A stretch of DNA of 64,000 nucleotides, from the NCBI GenBank assembly GCA_937951875.1, contig CALGAN010000010.1:21409-85408 (forward strand). Direction: 5' to 3'. Source of the DNA: an uncultured Alkalilimnicola sp. (lineage in GTDB: Bacteria > Pseudomonadota > Gammaproteobacteria > Nitrococcales > AK92). Below the pieces are notes generated by a model. It was given only the letters and a program-made list of their open reading frames with translations, had not been told where the DNA came from and searched no databases. The position numbers were made by a program, and so were the translations under genes. Positions within the stretch are counted from its first letter, which is position 1. Every line of letters starts with the position of its first letter. Positions 30,298 through 39,525 of this stretch are shown here, piece by piece.

Positions 30298-33200
30298 TTA
30301 TGCGGCCGGCCGATCGAGCAGGCTGTCGATCAGTTCTTCCACGGTCTTGATTCGCAGCTCCGCGTCTTCGAGCGTTTGCTTGAAGCGCAGCCGCTGCTGT
30401 CCTTCCAGCTTATATACGGTCGGACGCTGTTGGATCAGCTTGATCACCCGCATCGGATCCACCGCCGGCTGTTCGGAGAACACTAGCACGCCGCCCTGCG
30501 GACCGGCCTCGACCTTGGTCAGGCCCAGCGCCTGGGCCTTGAGCCGGATCTCGGCGAGGCGGAACAGGTTCTTGGCCGGCGGCGGCAGCAGGCCGAAGCG
30601 GTCGATCATCTCGATCTGCAGATCGCGCAGCGCCTCGGAATCGGCGGCGCCGGCGATGCGCTTGTACAGCACCAGGCGGGCGTGCACGTCGGGCAGGTAG
30701 TCCTCGGGCAGCAGGGCGGGGATGCGCAGATCCACCTCCACGCCGTGCCGCAGCGGCTCCAGCAGCGCCGGCTCCTTGCCGGCGCGCAGGGCGCGCACCG
30801 CGCGCTCCAGCAGCTCGGTGTACATGGTGAAGCCGATTTCCTGGATCTGGCCGCTCTGATCCTCGCCGAGCAGCTCGCCGGCGCCGCGGATCTCCAGGTC
30901 GTGCGAGGCCAGGGCGAAGCCCACGCCCAGGTCCTCCAGCGAGGCGATCGCCTCCAGGCGCTTCTCGGCGTCCGGCGTGAGCTGGCTCTTGGGCGGCACG
31001 ATCAGGTAAGCGTAGGCGCGGTGGTGCGAGCGCCCGACCCGGCCGCGCAGCTGGTGCAGCTGGGCCAGGCCCAGGCGGTCGGCGCGGTTGATGATGATGG
31101 TGTTGGCGCTCGGCACGTCGATGCCGCTTTCGACGATGGTGGTGCACACCAGGATGTTGAAGCGCTGGTGATAGAAATCCAGCATCACCCGCTCCAGCTC
31201 ACGCTCGTGCATCTGGCCGTGCGCCCAACGTACCCGCGCCTCGGGCACCAGGGCTTCGACCTCGCGGGCGATCTTCTCGATGCTCTCCACCTCGTTGTGC
31301 AGGAAGTACACCTGGCCGCCGCGCTTGAGCTCGCGCTGGCAGGCTTCCTGGATCAGCGCATCGTCCCACTGCGACACGAAAGTCTTCACCGCCAGGCGCC
31401 GCTGCGGCGGGGTGGCGATGATGGACAGATCGCGCAGGCCCGACAGCGACATGTTGAGGGTGCGCGGGATCGGCGTGGCGGTGAGGGTGAGCACGTCGAT
31501 GTTGGCGCGCAGCTTCTTGAGCTGCTCCTTCTGCCGCACGCCGAAGCGGTGCTCCTCGTCGATGATCAGCAGGCCCAGGTCCTTGAACTTGACGGTCGGC
31601 TGCAACAGCTTGTGTGTGCCGATCAGGATGTCCACCTTGCCTTCGGCCAGCGCCGCCAGCACCTCGTTCACTTCCTTGGCGGTGCGGAAGCGCGACAGCA
31701 CCTCGATGCGGATCGGCCAGCCGGCGAAACGGTCGGTGAAGTTCTGGTAGTGCTGTTGGGCGAGCAGGGTGGTGGGCACCATCACCGCCACCTGGCGGCC
31801 GCCGGCCACGCCGACGAAGGCCGCGCGCATGGCCACCTCGGTCTTGCCGAAGCCGACGTCGCCGCACACCACGCGGTCCATCGGCCGCGGCGAGCGCATG
31901 TCGGCCAGCACCGCCGCGATCGCCGCCTCCTGGTCCGGCGTCTCCTCGAACGGGAAGGCATCGGCGAACGCCTGGTAGTCGTCCTCCGAGAATCGGTAGA
32001 TCGGCCGCTGCGACGCTTCGCGCCGGGCGTAGATGTCGAGCAGTTCGGCGGCGACGTCGCGCGCCTTCTCGGCGGCCTTGCGGCGCGCCTTCTCCCACTG
32101 GTCGGAGCCGAGCCGGTGCAGCGGCGCGTGGTCGCCGTCCATGCCGGTGTAGCGCGAGATCAGATGCAGCGAGCTGACCGGTACGTACAGCTTGGCGCCG
32201 TCGGCGTACTCCAGGGTCAGGAACTCCTGGCGCAGGTCATCGCCCACGGTCAGGGTCTGCAGCCCCAGATAGCGGCCGACGCCGTGTTCCTCGTGCACCA
32301 CCGGCGCGCCGATGGTGAGGTCGGTCAGGTCACGGATGATCGCTTCCGGGTCGCGCTCGCCGCCGCGCCGCTGGCGGCGCCGGCGCTGCTGCGCGCGGTT
32401 GCCGTACAGCTGCGCTTCCGGGACGATGGCGAGGCGCTGCTCCTCCAGCACCGCGCCGCGCTCCAGCACGCCCACGGTGAGGCCCAGCCGGGCGTCGCCC
32501 TCGGCGAACTCCTGCCAGCGCTGCACCGGCTGCGGGCGGATGCCGCGCTTGTACAGCCGCTCCAGCAGCGCCTCGCGGCGGCCGGCGGTTTCCGCGACCA
32601 GCAGCACGCGGCCGTCGAACTCCCGCAGAAAGCCCTCCAGCCGGCCGCTCGGCGGGTCCAGATGCGGATCGAAGCTAAGATCCGGCAGCTCGCGCACGGC
32701 ATGGCTGACCGCATGCGCGGTCGGCGCCTCCGGCTCGGCGGCGCCGAAGCACAGCACTTGGGCAAGCTCGTTCAGCTGCTGGCGCACCTCGTCCGGGGCG
32801 AGGAACACCCGCGCCGGCGGCAGGATCGGCCGCTCCAGGTCGTGGCGGCGCTGCTCGTAGCGCAGCTGGATCTGGCGCCAGACCTCGGTGGCGGCCTCGT
32901 CCAGCCGACCGAGCCGTACCGCCAGCGTGTCGTCCGGCAGGTAGTCGAACAGCGTCGCGGTCTGCTCGAAGAACAGCGGCAGGTAGTACTCGATGCCGTT
33001 GGGAATGTGGCCGGCGCTGACCTCGCGATAGATCAGGCTGCGGCTGGGGTCGCCCTCGAAGGCGGCCCGATAGGCCTTGCGGAACTGGGTGATGCCGGCC
33101 TCGGAAACCGGAAACTCCCGCGCCGGCAGCAGCTCGATGCGCTCGACCTTGTCGACGGTGCGCTGGGTCTCCGGGTCGAAGGTGCGGATCGAATCGACCT

Positions 33201-33780
33201 CGTCGTCGAACAGGTCGATGCGGTAGGGCACGTCGCTGCCCATCGGGAACAGATCCACCAGCGAACCGCGCACCGCGAACTCGCCGTGCTCCATCACCTC
33301 CGACACCCGCCGGTAGCCGGCCTGCTCCAGCCGCACTGCCATGCCGTCGAGGTCGAAGGCGTCGCCGACCTTGACCATCAGGCCATGGCCCTGCAGATAG
33401 CTCGGCGGCGCCAGCCGCTGCATCAGCGTGGCGACCGGCACGATCAGCACGCCGCGCTTGGTCTGCGGCAGCCGGTAGAGGCTGGCGATGCGCTCGGAGA
33501 CGATGTCCTGGTGCGGCGAGAACACATCGTAGGGCAGCGTCTCCCAGTCCGGCAGGGTCAGGATCGGTAGTTGCTCGGGCAGGAAGAAGCGCAGCTCGGT
33601 CTGCAGCTGCTGCGCCTGCTGGCTGTTCTCGGTGATGGCCAGCACCATGCCGGTGTGTTGCTCGGCGGCGCGGGCCAGGGCCAGCACGGCGCTGGCGCCG
33701 GGCAGCCGATACCAATGCAGGCGCTGGCCGGCCTTGGCGGGTAGGACCGGCTTCAGGGGGCTGGCGGCGGTAACCGACAT
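30298..33780 (-). CDS. mfd: Transcription-repair coupling factor
   Basis: A 1160-residue translocase that removes stalled RNA polymerase and recruits UvrA. N-terminal UvrB-like domains (LPDWETLPYDVFSPHQDIVSERI) are followed by the RNA polymerase-interacting domain (LTIGAPVVHEEHGVGRYLGLQ, near residue 500). The RecG-like motor has Walker A CGDVGFGKTEVAMRAAF, DEEHRFG, LTATPIPRTL and NRADRLGLAQLHQLRGRVGRS. A C-terminal regulatory TRCF domain completes it. Length matches E. coli Mfd (1148). Upstream DAHP synthase is 18 bp away on the same strand. Confidence 0.97.
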   Translation of the reverse strand: MSVTAASPLKPVLPAKAGQRLHWYRLPGASAVLALARAAEQHTGMVLAITENSQQAQQLQTELRFFLPEQLPILTLPDWETLPYDVFSPHQDIVSERIASLYRLPQTKRGVLIVPVATLMQRLAPPSYLQGHGLMVKVGDAFDLDGMAVRLEQAGYRRVSEVMEHGEFAVRGSLVDLFPMGSDVPYRIDLFDDEVDSIRTFDPETQRTVDKVERIELLPAREFPVSEAGITQFRKAYRAAFEGDPSRSLIYREVSAGHIPNGIEYYLPLFFEQTATLFDYLPDDTLAVRLGRLDEAATEVWRQIQLRYEQRRHDLERPILPPARVFLAPDEVRQQLNELAQVLCFGAAEPEAPTAHAVSHAVRELPDLSFDPHLDPPSGRLEGFLREFDGRVLLVAETAGRREALLERLYKRGIRPQPVQRWQEFAEGDARLGLTVGVLERGAVLEEQRLAIVPEAQLYGNRAQQRRRRQRRGGERDPEAIIRDLTDLTIGAPVVHEEHGVGRYLGLQTLTVGDDLRQEFLTLEYADGAKLYVPVSSLHLISRYTGMDGDHAPLHRLGSDQWEKARRKAAEKARDVAAELLDIYARREASQRPIYRFSEDDYQAFADAFPFEETPDQEAAIAAVLADMRSPRPMDRVVCGDVGFGKTEVAMRAAFVGVAGGRQVAVMVPTTLLAQQHYQNFTDRFAGWPIRIEVLSRFRTAKEVNEVLAALAEGKVDILIGTHKLLQPTVKFKDLGLLIIDEEHRFGVRQKEQLKKLRANIDVLTLTATPIPRTLNMSLSGLRDLSIIATPPQRRLAVKTFVSQWDDALIQEACQRELKRGGQVYFLHNEVESIEKIAREVEALVPEARVRWAHGQMHERELERVMLDFYHQRFNILVCTTIVESGIDVPSANTIIINRADRLGLAQLHQLRGRVGRSHHRAYAYLIVPPKSQLTPDAEKRLEAIASLEDLGVGFALASHDLEIRGAGELLGEDQSGQIQEIGFTMYTELLERAVRALRAGKEPALLEPLRHGVEVDLRIPALLPEDYLPDVHARLVLYKRIAGAADSEALRDLQIEMIDRFGLLPPPAKNLFRLAEIRLKAQALGLTKVEAGPQGGVLVFSEQPAVDPMRVIKLIQQRPTVYKLEGQQRLRFKQTLEDAELRIKTVEELIDSLLDRPAA

Positions 33781-33798
33781 GAGCGGAGGGCGGTCTCC

Positions 33799-34923
33799 TT
33801 AGACGCTGTCGCCGGCGCGGGCCTGAGCCAGGGCGCGGCGTTTCTCATAGGCCTCGCGGGCGATGGCCACGTCCTCCAGGAACCAGGGCAGCTCCTCCAG
33901 ACGGAAGGCCTGGGCGCCGTCCACCAACGCCTTGGCCGGATCGGGGTGGAAGTCCACCAGGATCATGTTGGCGCCGGCGATCACGCCCTGGGCGGTGACG
34001 TGCATGAGGTCGGTGATGCGGTCCGGCGCGACGGCGCGCAGGCCCACCGAGTGCGAGGGGTCGATGCACACCGGCAGGCGGGTGAGCCGCTTGACCACCG
34101 GCACGTGGGCGAAGTCGACGAAGTTGCGGTGCGGATCGCCCATGTTGGTCTTCATGCCGCGCAGGCAGAACACCACCCGGCTGTTGCCCTCGCTGGCCAG
34201 GTATTCGGCGGCGTGCAGCGATTCCTCCAGGGTGATGCCGAAGCCACGCTTGAGCAGCACCGGATACTCGGTCTGGCGGCCGACCTTCTTCAGCAGCTCG
34301 AAGTTCTGGGTGTTACGGGTGCCGATCTGCAGCATGACGCCGGTGGGGCGACCGGTGCGCTCCAGCGCCTGGTCGATCTCCTCGACGTGGCTCTCATGGG
34401 TGACCTCCATGGCGATCACCTTGATGCCGTACTTGCCGGCCAACTCGAACACCCACGGCAGGCAGGCCTTGCCATGGCCCTGGAAGGCGTAGGGGCTGGT
34501 GCGCGGCTTGTAGGCGCCCATGCGGGTGCAGTTCAGGCCGGCGTCGCGCAGCGCCTTCATCATCAGCTCGACGTGCTCGGGCGTGTCGACCGCGCACAGG
34601 CCGGCGAAGACGTTGAGGTTGTCCTGCGAGAAGAGGACGCCGTTGTAAGTCCAGCTGAAGCTGCGCTCCCGCTCGCGGTGGCGGCCGATGATGCGGTACT
34701 CCTCGGACACCCGCACCGCGCGCTCCACGCCCGGCAGGTTCTGCATGTCCTCCAGCGACAACGATTTGGTATCGCCGAGCAGATACACCTCGGTCAGCGT
34801 CTGCTGCGCGCCGCGGATCTGGTGCGGGCGGGTGGTGATCCCCGGCAGCTTGGCCAGGTGATCCATCAACTGGCGATAGACGGGGCTGTCGAGCTCGGTG
34901 TCGGGAGCGAGGATCAGAATCAT
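33799..34923 (-). CDS. 3-deoxy-7-phosphoheptulonate synthase, type I-beta, divergent
   Basis: A 374-residue protein: an N-terminal ferredoxin-like domain (residues 1-80) plus a DAHP/KDO8P synthase barrel. It keeps the PEP-site KPRTSPY (139-145), QIGTRNTQNF, LLKRGF and DPSHS (288-292), and the metal ligands Cys110, His291 and Asp335. Two family residues differ: the Glu of CERGIRT is Leu254, and the metal-binding Glu of VEVHPEP is Asp324. The usual role is the first shikimate step, PEP plus erythrose 4-phosphate; the substitutions leave room for a different sugar substrate. ATG 34923 is used; the TTG 27 bp upstream is unlikely. Confidence 0.82.
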   Translation of the reverse strand: MILILAPDTELDSPVYRQLMDHLAKLPGITTRPHQIRGAQQTLTEVYLLGDTKSLSLEDMQNLPGVERAVRVSEEYRIIGRHRERERSFSWTYNGVLFSQDNLNVFAGLCAVDTPEHVELMMKALRDAGLNCTRMGAYKPRTSPYAFQGHGKACLPWVFELAGKYGIKVIAMEVTHESHVEEIDQALERTGRPTGVMLQIGTRNTQNFELLKKVGRQTEYPVLLKRGFGITLEESLHAAEYLASEGNSRVVFCLRGMKTNMGDPHRNFVDFAHVPVVKRLTRLPVCIDPSHSVGLRAVAPDRITDLMHVTAQGVIAGANMILVDFHPDPAKALVDGAQAFRLEELPWFLEDVAIAREAYEKRRALAQARAGDSV

Positions 34924-35009
34924 GGTTCTGAAGCGCCTGCGGAAATTCAAAGGCGCTTAGTGTAATCCCAGCGCGCGCCGAGGTTAAACGCCGGCGCGCG
35001 CCGAGGGCG

Positions 35010-35897
35010 TCAGTCGCGGAAACGCTTGAGCAGATCGCCGTAGGCGTCGATGCGGCGGTCGCGCAGGTACGGCCAGATGCGGCGCACGTCGCGGGTGCGG
35101 CGACGGTCGATGTCGACGATCAGCACCTGCTCGCGATCGGTGGACGCCTCGGCCAGGATCTCGCCCTGCGGGCCGGCGACGAAGCTGGTGCCCCAGAAGT
35201 CGGCCCCGGGGCTGACGCCGGTCGGATCGGGCTCGTGGCCGACGCGGTTGCAGGCCAGCACCGGCAGGCCGTTGGCGATGGCGTGGGCGCGCTGTATGGT
35301 TACCCAGGCCTCGCGCTGGCGCGCCTTCTCGGCTTCCTCGTCGCGCGGATCCCAGCCGATGGCGGTGGGGTAGAGCAGGAGATCGGCGCCGGCCAGCGCC
35401 ATCAGCCGCGCCGCCTCCGGGAACCACTGGTCCCAGCACACCAGTACGCCCAGCTTGCCGACCGAGGTCTGGATCGGCTCGAAGCCCAGATCGCCCGGGG
35501 TGAAGTAGAACTTCTCGTAGTAGCCCGGGTCGTCGGGGATGTGCATCTTGCGGTACTTTCCGGCCAGGCGACCGTCCGCTTCCAGCACCACCGCGGTGTT
35601 GTGGTACAGCCCCGGCGCGCGCTCCTCGAACAGCGATCCGACCACCACCGCGCCGGTCTCTTTGGCCACCTGCGAAAGCGCCTCGGTGGTCGGGCCGGGG
35701 ATCGGCTCGGCCAGATCGAACAGCGCGGTCGACTCGTGCTGGCAGAAATAGCGCGAGCGGTGCAGCTCCTGCAGCAGCACCAACTTGGCGCCGGCGGCGG
35801 CCGCTTCGCGGATGCCGTCGAGGCTGCGCTCCAGATTGGCGTTCAGGTCGTCGCCGCAGGCGTGCTGAACGAGGCCGACACGCAGGATATCGGTCAT
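35010..35897 (-). CDS. aguB: N-carbamoylputrescine amidase
   Basis: A 295-residue nitrilase-superfamily enzyme that hydrolyses N-carbamoylputrescine to putrescine. The Glu-Lys-Cys triad is visible: LLQELHRSRYF, GKYRKMHIPDDPGYYEKFYFTPGD, and LVCWDQWFPEAARLMAL with Cys154. The DPGYYEKFYF and RSRYFC motifs separate AguB from other nitrilases. ATG 35897 is preferred over TTG 35903. It follows aguA by 26 bp on the same strand, forming the agmatine-to-putrescine route. Confidence 0.94.
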   Translation of the reverse strand: MTDILRVGLVQHACGDDLNANLERSLDGIREAAAAGAKLVLLQELHRSRYFCQHESTALFDLAEPIPGPTTEALSQVAKETGAVVVGSLFEERAPGLYHNTAVVLEADGRLAGKYRKMHIPDDPGYYEKFYFTPGDLGFEPIQTSVGKLGVLVCWDQWFPEAARLMALAGADLLLYPTAIGWDPRDEEAEKARQREAWVTIQRAHAIANGLPVLACNRVGHEPDPTGVSPGADFWGTSFVAGPQGEILAEASTDREQVLIVDIDRRRTRDVRRIWPYLRDRRIDAYGDLLKRFRD

Positions 35898-35923
35898 GGG
35901 CAAACGGTCTCCGACAGGTACGA

Positions 35924-37018
35924 TCAGGCCACGCTTAGAGTGCTTCCCAGCCCGGGAAGTTGCACCCCGTCCGGCAACTGCATGGTCACGCAGTGCACGC
36001 TGCCGTGCTGGATGATCAGCGCCAGGGCCGGCACGCCCACCACCTCGCGGTCGGGCAGGGCCTGGCGCAGCACCTCGAGGGCGGCCTGGTCGGCGGCCTG
36101 GTCACCGTACTGCGGGACGATCACGCCGCAGTTGACGATCAGGAAGTTGGCGTAGCTCAAAGGCAGCCGATGGCCGTCCGGCGCGTAGGCCGGCTTGGGC
36201 CAGGGCAGGGGCAGCAGGCGGTAGGGTTCGCCGCCGAGGGTACGGAACGCCGCGAGCTCCGCGGCCATGGCTTGCAATTCGGCGTAATGGCTGTCGCTAG
36301 GGTCGTCGCAGCCCTGGTAGACGATGGTGTCCGGCGCGGTGAAGCGCGCCAGCATGTCCACATGGCTGTCGGTGTCGTCGCCTTCCAAGGCGCCGTGCTG
36401 CAGCCACAGCACCCGCACCGCGCCCAGGCGCTCGCGCAGCTGCATTTCGATGTGGCGCTCGCTCATGCCCGGATTGCGGGTCTCGGTGAGCAGGCAGGCG
36501 CGGGTGGTGAGAATCGTGCCCTGGCCGTCGCTGTCGATCGAGCCGCCCTCCAGCACCCAGTTGATGCGGCGGCAGTCGATCGCGCCGAAGGCGCCGGCGG
36601 CATGTAGCCGGCGGGTGAGCTGGTCGTCCAGCGCGGCCTCGAACTTGCCGCCCCAGCCGTTGAAGGTGAAATCCACCAGCCGTGGGCGCGAACCGTCCTG
36701 GTAGACGGTCAGCGGGCCGTGGTCGCGGGCCCAGACATCGTTGGACGGGCAGAGCACGAAGCTCACCCGCGTCAGGTCGGCGCCCCGCGCCAGCAGCGCG
36801 TCCCGCACCTCGGCGTGATGCGCTTGGTCGTAGCAGCTGATCAGCAGCGGCTCGAAGCGCAGGATGGTGGTGGCCAGCACGGCGAACGCGTCGTGCGCCG
36901 CCGCCAGGTGTTCACCCCAATCGCCGTGACGATGGGGCCAGGTGAGCATGACGGCCGCCTGTTGCTCCCATTCGGCAGGCAAACGGACGCGTGCCCTCAG
37001 ATGCTGGGCATGATTCAT
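35924..37018 (-). CDS. aguA: Agmatine deiminase
   Basis: A 364-residue guanidino-group hydrolase of the PAD_porph family (PF04371 type) that turns agmatine into N-carbamoylputrescine and ammonia. It has PAEWEQQAAVMLTWPHRHGDW, NDVWARDHGP, FNGWGGKF, LEGGSIDSDGQGT, DDTDSHVDMLARF and the catalytic Cys343 in HGSVHCVTMQLP. Length is typical. It is upstream of aguB in one transcription unit. No arginine decarboxylase gene is near, so agmatine comes from elsewhere. Confidence 0.95.
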   Translation of the reverse strand: MNHAQHLRARVRLPAEWEQQAAVMLTWPHRHGDWGEHLAAAHDAFAVLATTILRFEPLLISCYDQAHHAEVRDALLARGADLTRVSFVLCPSNDVWARDHGPLTVYQDGSRPRLVDFTFNGWGGKFEAALDDQLTRRLHAAGAFGAIDCRRINWVLEGGSIDSDGQGTILTTRACLLTETRNPGMSERHIEMQLRERLGAVRVLWLQHGALEGDDTDSHVDMLARFTAPDTIVYQGCDDPSDSHYAELQAMAAELAAFRTLGGEPYRLLPLPWPKPAYAPDGHRLPLSYANFLIVNCGVIVPQYGDQAADQAALEVLRQALPDREVVGVPALALIIQHGSVHCVTMQLPDGVQLPGLGSTLSVA

Positions 37019-37057
37019 AGGGGTTGGAAATGAAAATTACGTGGGACAGGGCCGTTT

Positions 37058-37336
37058 TTAGCGTTGGGCGACGCTGTGCAGAACCTTGTCGTGCTCGAAA
37101 TAGACCGTGTAGTCGTCGTAGACCCAACGCGTGATCGGCGGGTTGCCCACGGCCGGCAGCTTCTGGGCCGGCTCGCCGTAGCGGGCCGCCACCTGCTTCA
37201 TGGTCATGCCCCGGCTGGGCCGCTGCGCGGCGGTCGCGGCATCGCTGCTGACCTTTTCGATCATCAAAGTGTCGGCCAAGGCAAGCGGGCTTGCGCTGAT
37301 GGCGAGCAGGCTGACGAGTGCTATCAGTTTCCGCAT
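37058..37336 (-). CDS. Small exported protein of unknown function
   Basis: A 92-residue protein with signal peptide MRKLIALVSLLAISASPLALA, cleaved near residue 21. The mature part contains RPSRGMTMKQVAARYGEP, PAVGNPPITRWVYDDYTVYFEHDKVLHSV. GMTxxQVxxRYGEP followed by a YFEHDKV strand pair is a layout reminiscent of the SmpA/BamE fold, but there is no lipobox, so it would be a soluble periplasmic protein. Similar small proteins are recalled in other gammaproteobacteria without known function. It is 40 bp upstream of aguA, same strand. Confidence 0.75.
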   Translation of the reverse strand: MRKLIALVSLLAISASPLALADTLMIEKVSSDAATAAQRPSRGMTMKQVAARYGEPAQKLPAVGNPPITRWVYDDYTVYFEHDKVLHSVAQR

Positions 37337-37509
37337 AGTGGGACGACTCCCGATGGAATTGCCCAGGAATATAGCATCGGCTGGCGAAGTGGGGAAACGA
37401 CGCGTTCCGCAAACGCCGCGCCGAATATGGCCCGCCCAATCGGCACCGCGCTCTGTCGCCAAGCCAGCCAAGAGGGCACAATAGGTGCCTTCGCGGTCAA
37501 GTGCAGATC

Positions 37510-38757
37510 ATGTTCAGACCTCTCGAAATCTATATCGGCCTGCGCTACACGCGGGCGAAACGACGCAATCACTTCGTTTCGTTCATCTCCCTGACCTCCA
37601 TGGTGGGCATCGCCCTGGGGGTGATGGCCCTGATCACGGTGCTGTCGGTGATGAACGGCTTCGAGGGCCAGTTGCGGGAGCGCATCCTGGGCATGGTGGC
37701 GCACGCCACTATCACCGGGGTCGGCGACAACCCCAAGGAGTGGCAGGCGATCGTCGCCAAGGCGGAGGCGCAGCCGCACGTGCTGGGCGCGGCGCCGTTC
37801 GTGAACGGCGAGGTGATGCTCACCAACGCCGGCCGGGTGGCCGGCAGCGTGATCCGCGGCGTGCTGCCGGAGTACGAGCGACGGGTGTCGAATGTCGCCG
37901 ACAAGATGATCGCCGGCCGGCTCGACGATCTCGCAGCCGGCGAGTTCGGCATCGTGCTCGGCAAGGAGCTGGCGGATCTGCTCGGGGTGCGCCTGGGCGA
38001 CAAGATCACCATGGTGACGCCGGACGCGCAGATCTCCGCCGCCGGCGTGCTGCCGCGCATCAAGCGCTTCACCGTGGTCGGCGTGTTCCAGGTCGGCATG
38101 TATGAGTACGACCGGGTGCAGGCGTTCGTGCACATGGACGACGCCGCCAAGCTGTTTCGCACCGAGGGCGGTCTGAGCGGCATCCGGCTCAAGTTCGACG
38201 ATCTGATGGCGGCGCCCTGGCTGGCGCGGGAAGTGGCCATGGAGCTGCCCGGTTACTACCGGGTGCGCGATTGGACCCTGCAGCACTACAACTTCTTCAA
38301 GGCGGTGCGCACCGAGAAGACGGTGATGTTCGTCATCCTGACGCTGATCGTGGCGGTGGCGGCGTTCAACATCGTCTCGACGCTGGTGATGGTGGTGACC
38401 GACAAGCAGGCCGACATCGCCATCCTGCGCACACTGGGCGTCAGCCCGGCTAGCGTGATGGGCATATTCATGGTGCAGGGCGCGATCATCGGCATCGTCG
38501 GCACGCTGATCGGCGTGGTGGGCGGCGTGGCGCTGGCGCTCAACGTCGAAACCATCGTGCCGGCCATCGAACGGCTGTTCCAGGTGCAGTTCCTGCCGGC
38601 CGACGTGTACTACATCAGCGAGTTGCCGTCCGAGCTGCGTTGGCCGGACGTGGCCAAGATCACGGCGGTGTCGCTCGTCCTGTCGCTGCTCGCCACGCTC
38701 TATCCGGCCTGGCGCGCCTCGCGCACCGCGCCGGCGGAGGCTTTGCGCTATGAGTGA
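37510..38757 (+). CDS. lolC: Lipoprotein-releasing ABC transporter permease (LolC/E, possibly LolF type)
   Basis: A 415-residue inner-membrane permease that extracts outer-membrane lipoproteins for LolA. The four-helix MacB/LolC layout is clear: an N-terminal helix after RPLEIYIGLRYTRAKRRNHFVSFISLTSM, a large periplasmic domain (residues about 45-260), three C-terminal helices, and the ending ASRTAPAEALRYE. Only one permease gene accompanies lolD here; a separate lolE is absent, which suggests a homodimeric LolF-like system unless lolE is elsewhere. ATG 37510 is chosen over GTG 37501 by homology of the start. It overlaps lolD by 8 bp. Confidence 0.92.
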   Translation: MFRPLEIYIGLRYTRAKRRNHFVSFISLTSMVGIALGVMALITVLSVMNGFEGQLRERILGMVAHATITGVGDNPKEWQAIVAKAEAQPHVLGAAPFVNGEVMLTNAGRVAGSVIRGVLPEYERRVSNVADKMIAGRLDDLAAGEFGIVLGKELADLLGVRLGDKITMVTPDAQISAAGVLPRIKRFTVVGVFQVGMYEYDRVQAFVHMDDAAKLFRTEGGLSGIRLKFDDLMAAPWLAREVAMELPGYYRVRDWTLQHYNFFKAVRTEKTVMFVILTLIVAVAAFNIVSTLVMVVTDKQADIAILRTLGVSPASVMGIFMVQGAIIGIVGTLIGVVGGVALALNVETIVPAIERLFQVQFLPADVYYISELPSELRWPDVAKITAVSLVLSLLATLYPAWRASRTAPAEALRYE

Positions 38758-39436
38758 CAGTGCGGTGATCCGTGCCGAGGGGCTCGGCAAGCGCTTCAGC
38801 GAAGGCCCACTGCAGGTCGAGGTGCTGCGCGATGTCAACCTCACCGTGCGGGCCGGCGAGCAGGTGGCGATCGTCGGCCGTTCCGGCTCCGGCAAGAGCA
38901 CGTTGCTGCATCTGCTAGGCGGGCTGGATACGCCCACCGCCGGCACCGTCTGGCTCGGCGGCGAGGCCCTGCACAAGCTCGGCGAGCGGGCGCGGGGGAA
39001 GCTGCGCAACCGCACGCTGGGGTTCATCTACCAGTTCCACCACCTGCTGCCGGAATTCACCGCGCTGGAGAACGTGGCCATGCCGCTCTTGATCCGCGGC
39101 GACGCGCCGGCCCAGGCGCGGGCCGAGGCGGCGCGGGTGCTGGAGCGGGTGGGGCTGGGTGCGCGGCTGGCGCACAAGCCGGGCGAGCTGTCCGGCGGCG
39201 AGCGCCAGCGCGTCGCCATCGCCCGCGCGCTGGCGACGCGGCCGCGCTGCGTGCTGGCCGACGAGCCCACCGGCAACCTCGACCGGCAGACCGCCGATCA
39301 GGTGTTCGCGCTGCTGCAGGAGCTGAACCGCGAGTACGGCACGGCGGTGGTGATGGTCACCCACGACGGCGAGCTGGCGGCGCGCATGGACCGGATTCTG
39401 CGCATCGAGGACGGGCGGCTGGGCGAGACCGGCTGA
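38750..39436 (+). CDS. lolD: Lipoprotein-releasing ABC transporter ATPase
   Basis: A 228-residue ABC ATPase powering lipoprotein release. Walker A GRSGSGKSTLLHLLGGLD, the LolD-specific NRTLGFIYQFHHLLPEFTALENVAMPL, signature LSGGERQRVAIARALA, Walker B CVLADEPTGNLD and H-loop VMVTHDGELA are all present. Its start overlaps the permease gene, so the subunits are translationally coupled. Confidence 0.96.
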   Translation: MSDSAVIRAEGLGKRFSEGPLQVEVLRDVNLTVRAGEQVAIVGRSGSGKSTLLHLLGGLDTPTAGTVWLGGEALHKLGERARGKLRNRTLGFIYQFHHLLPEFTALENVAMPLLIRGDAPAQARAEAARVLERVGLGARLAHKPGELSGGERQRVAIARALATRPRCVLADEPTGNLDRQTADQVFALLQELNREYGTAVVMVTHDGELAARMDRILRIEDGRLGETG

Positions 39437-39525
39437 GCCGCGCATCGCGCCGGGAGCGGCGCATTGGTCTCGGAACGGGTCGGCGCGACGCCGGCCCGCG
39501 CAAGTAATCACAACCATGACCAGGG

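Noticed and set aside
30682..33570. Very long open frame (962 codons) antisense to mfd
   Set aside because: It is a GC-rich shadow frame, full of Gln, His, Arg and Val repeats, opposite a gene with complete Mfd motifs.
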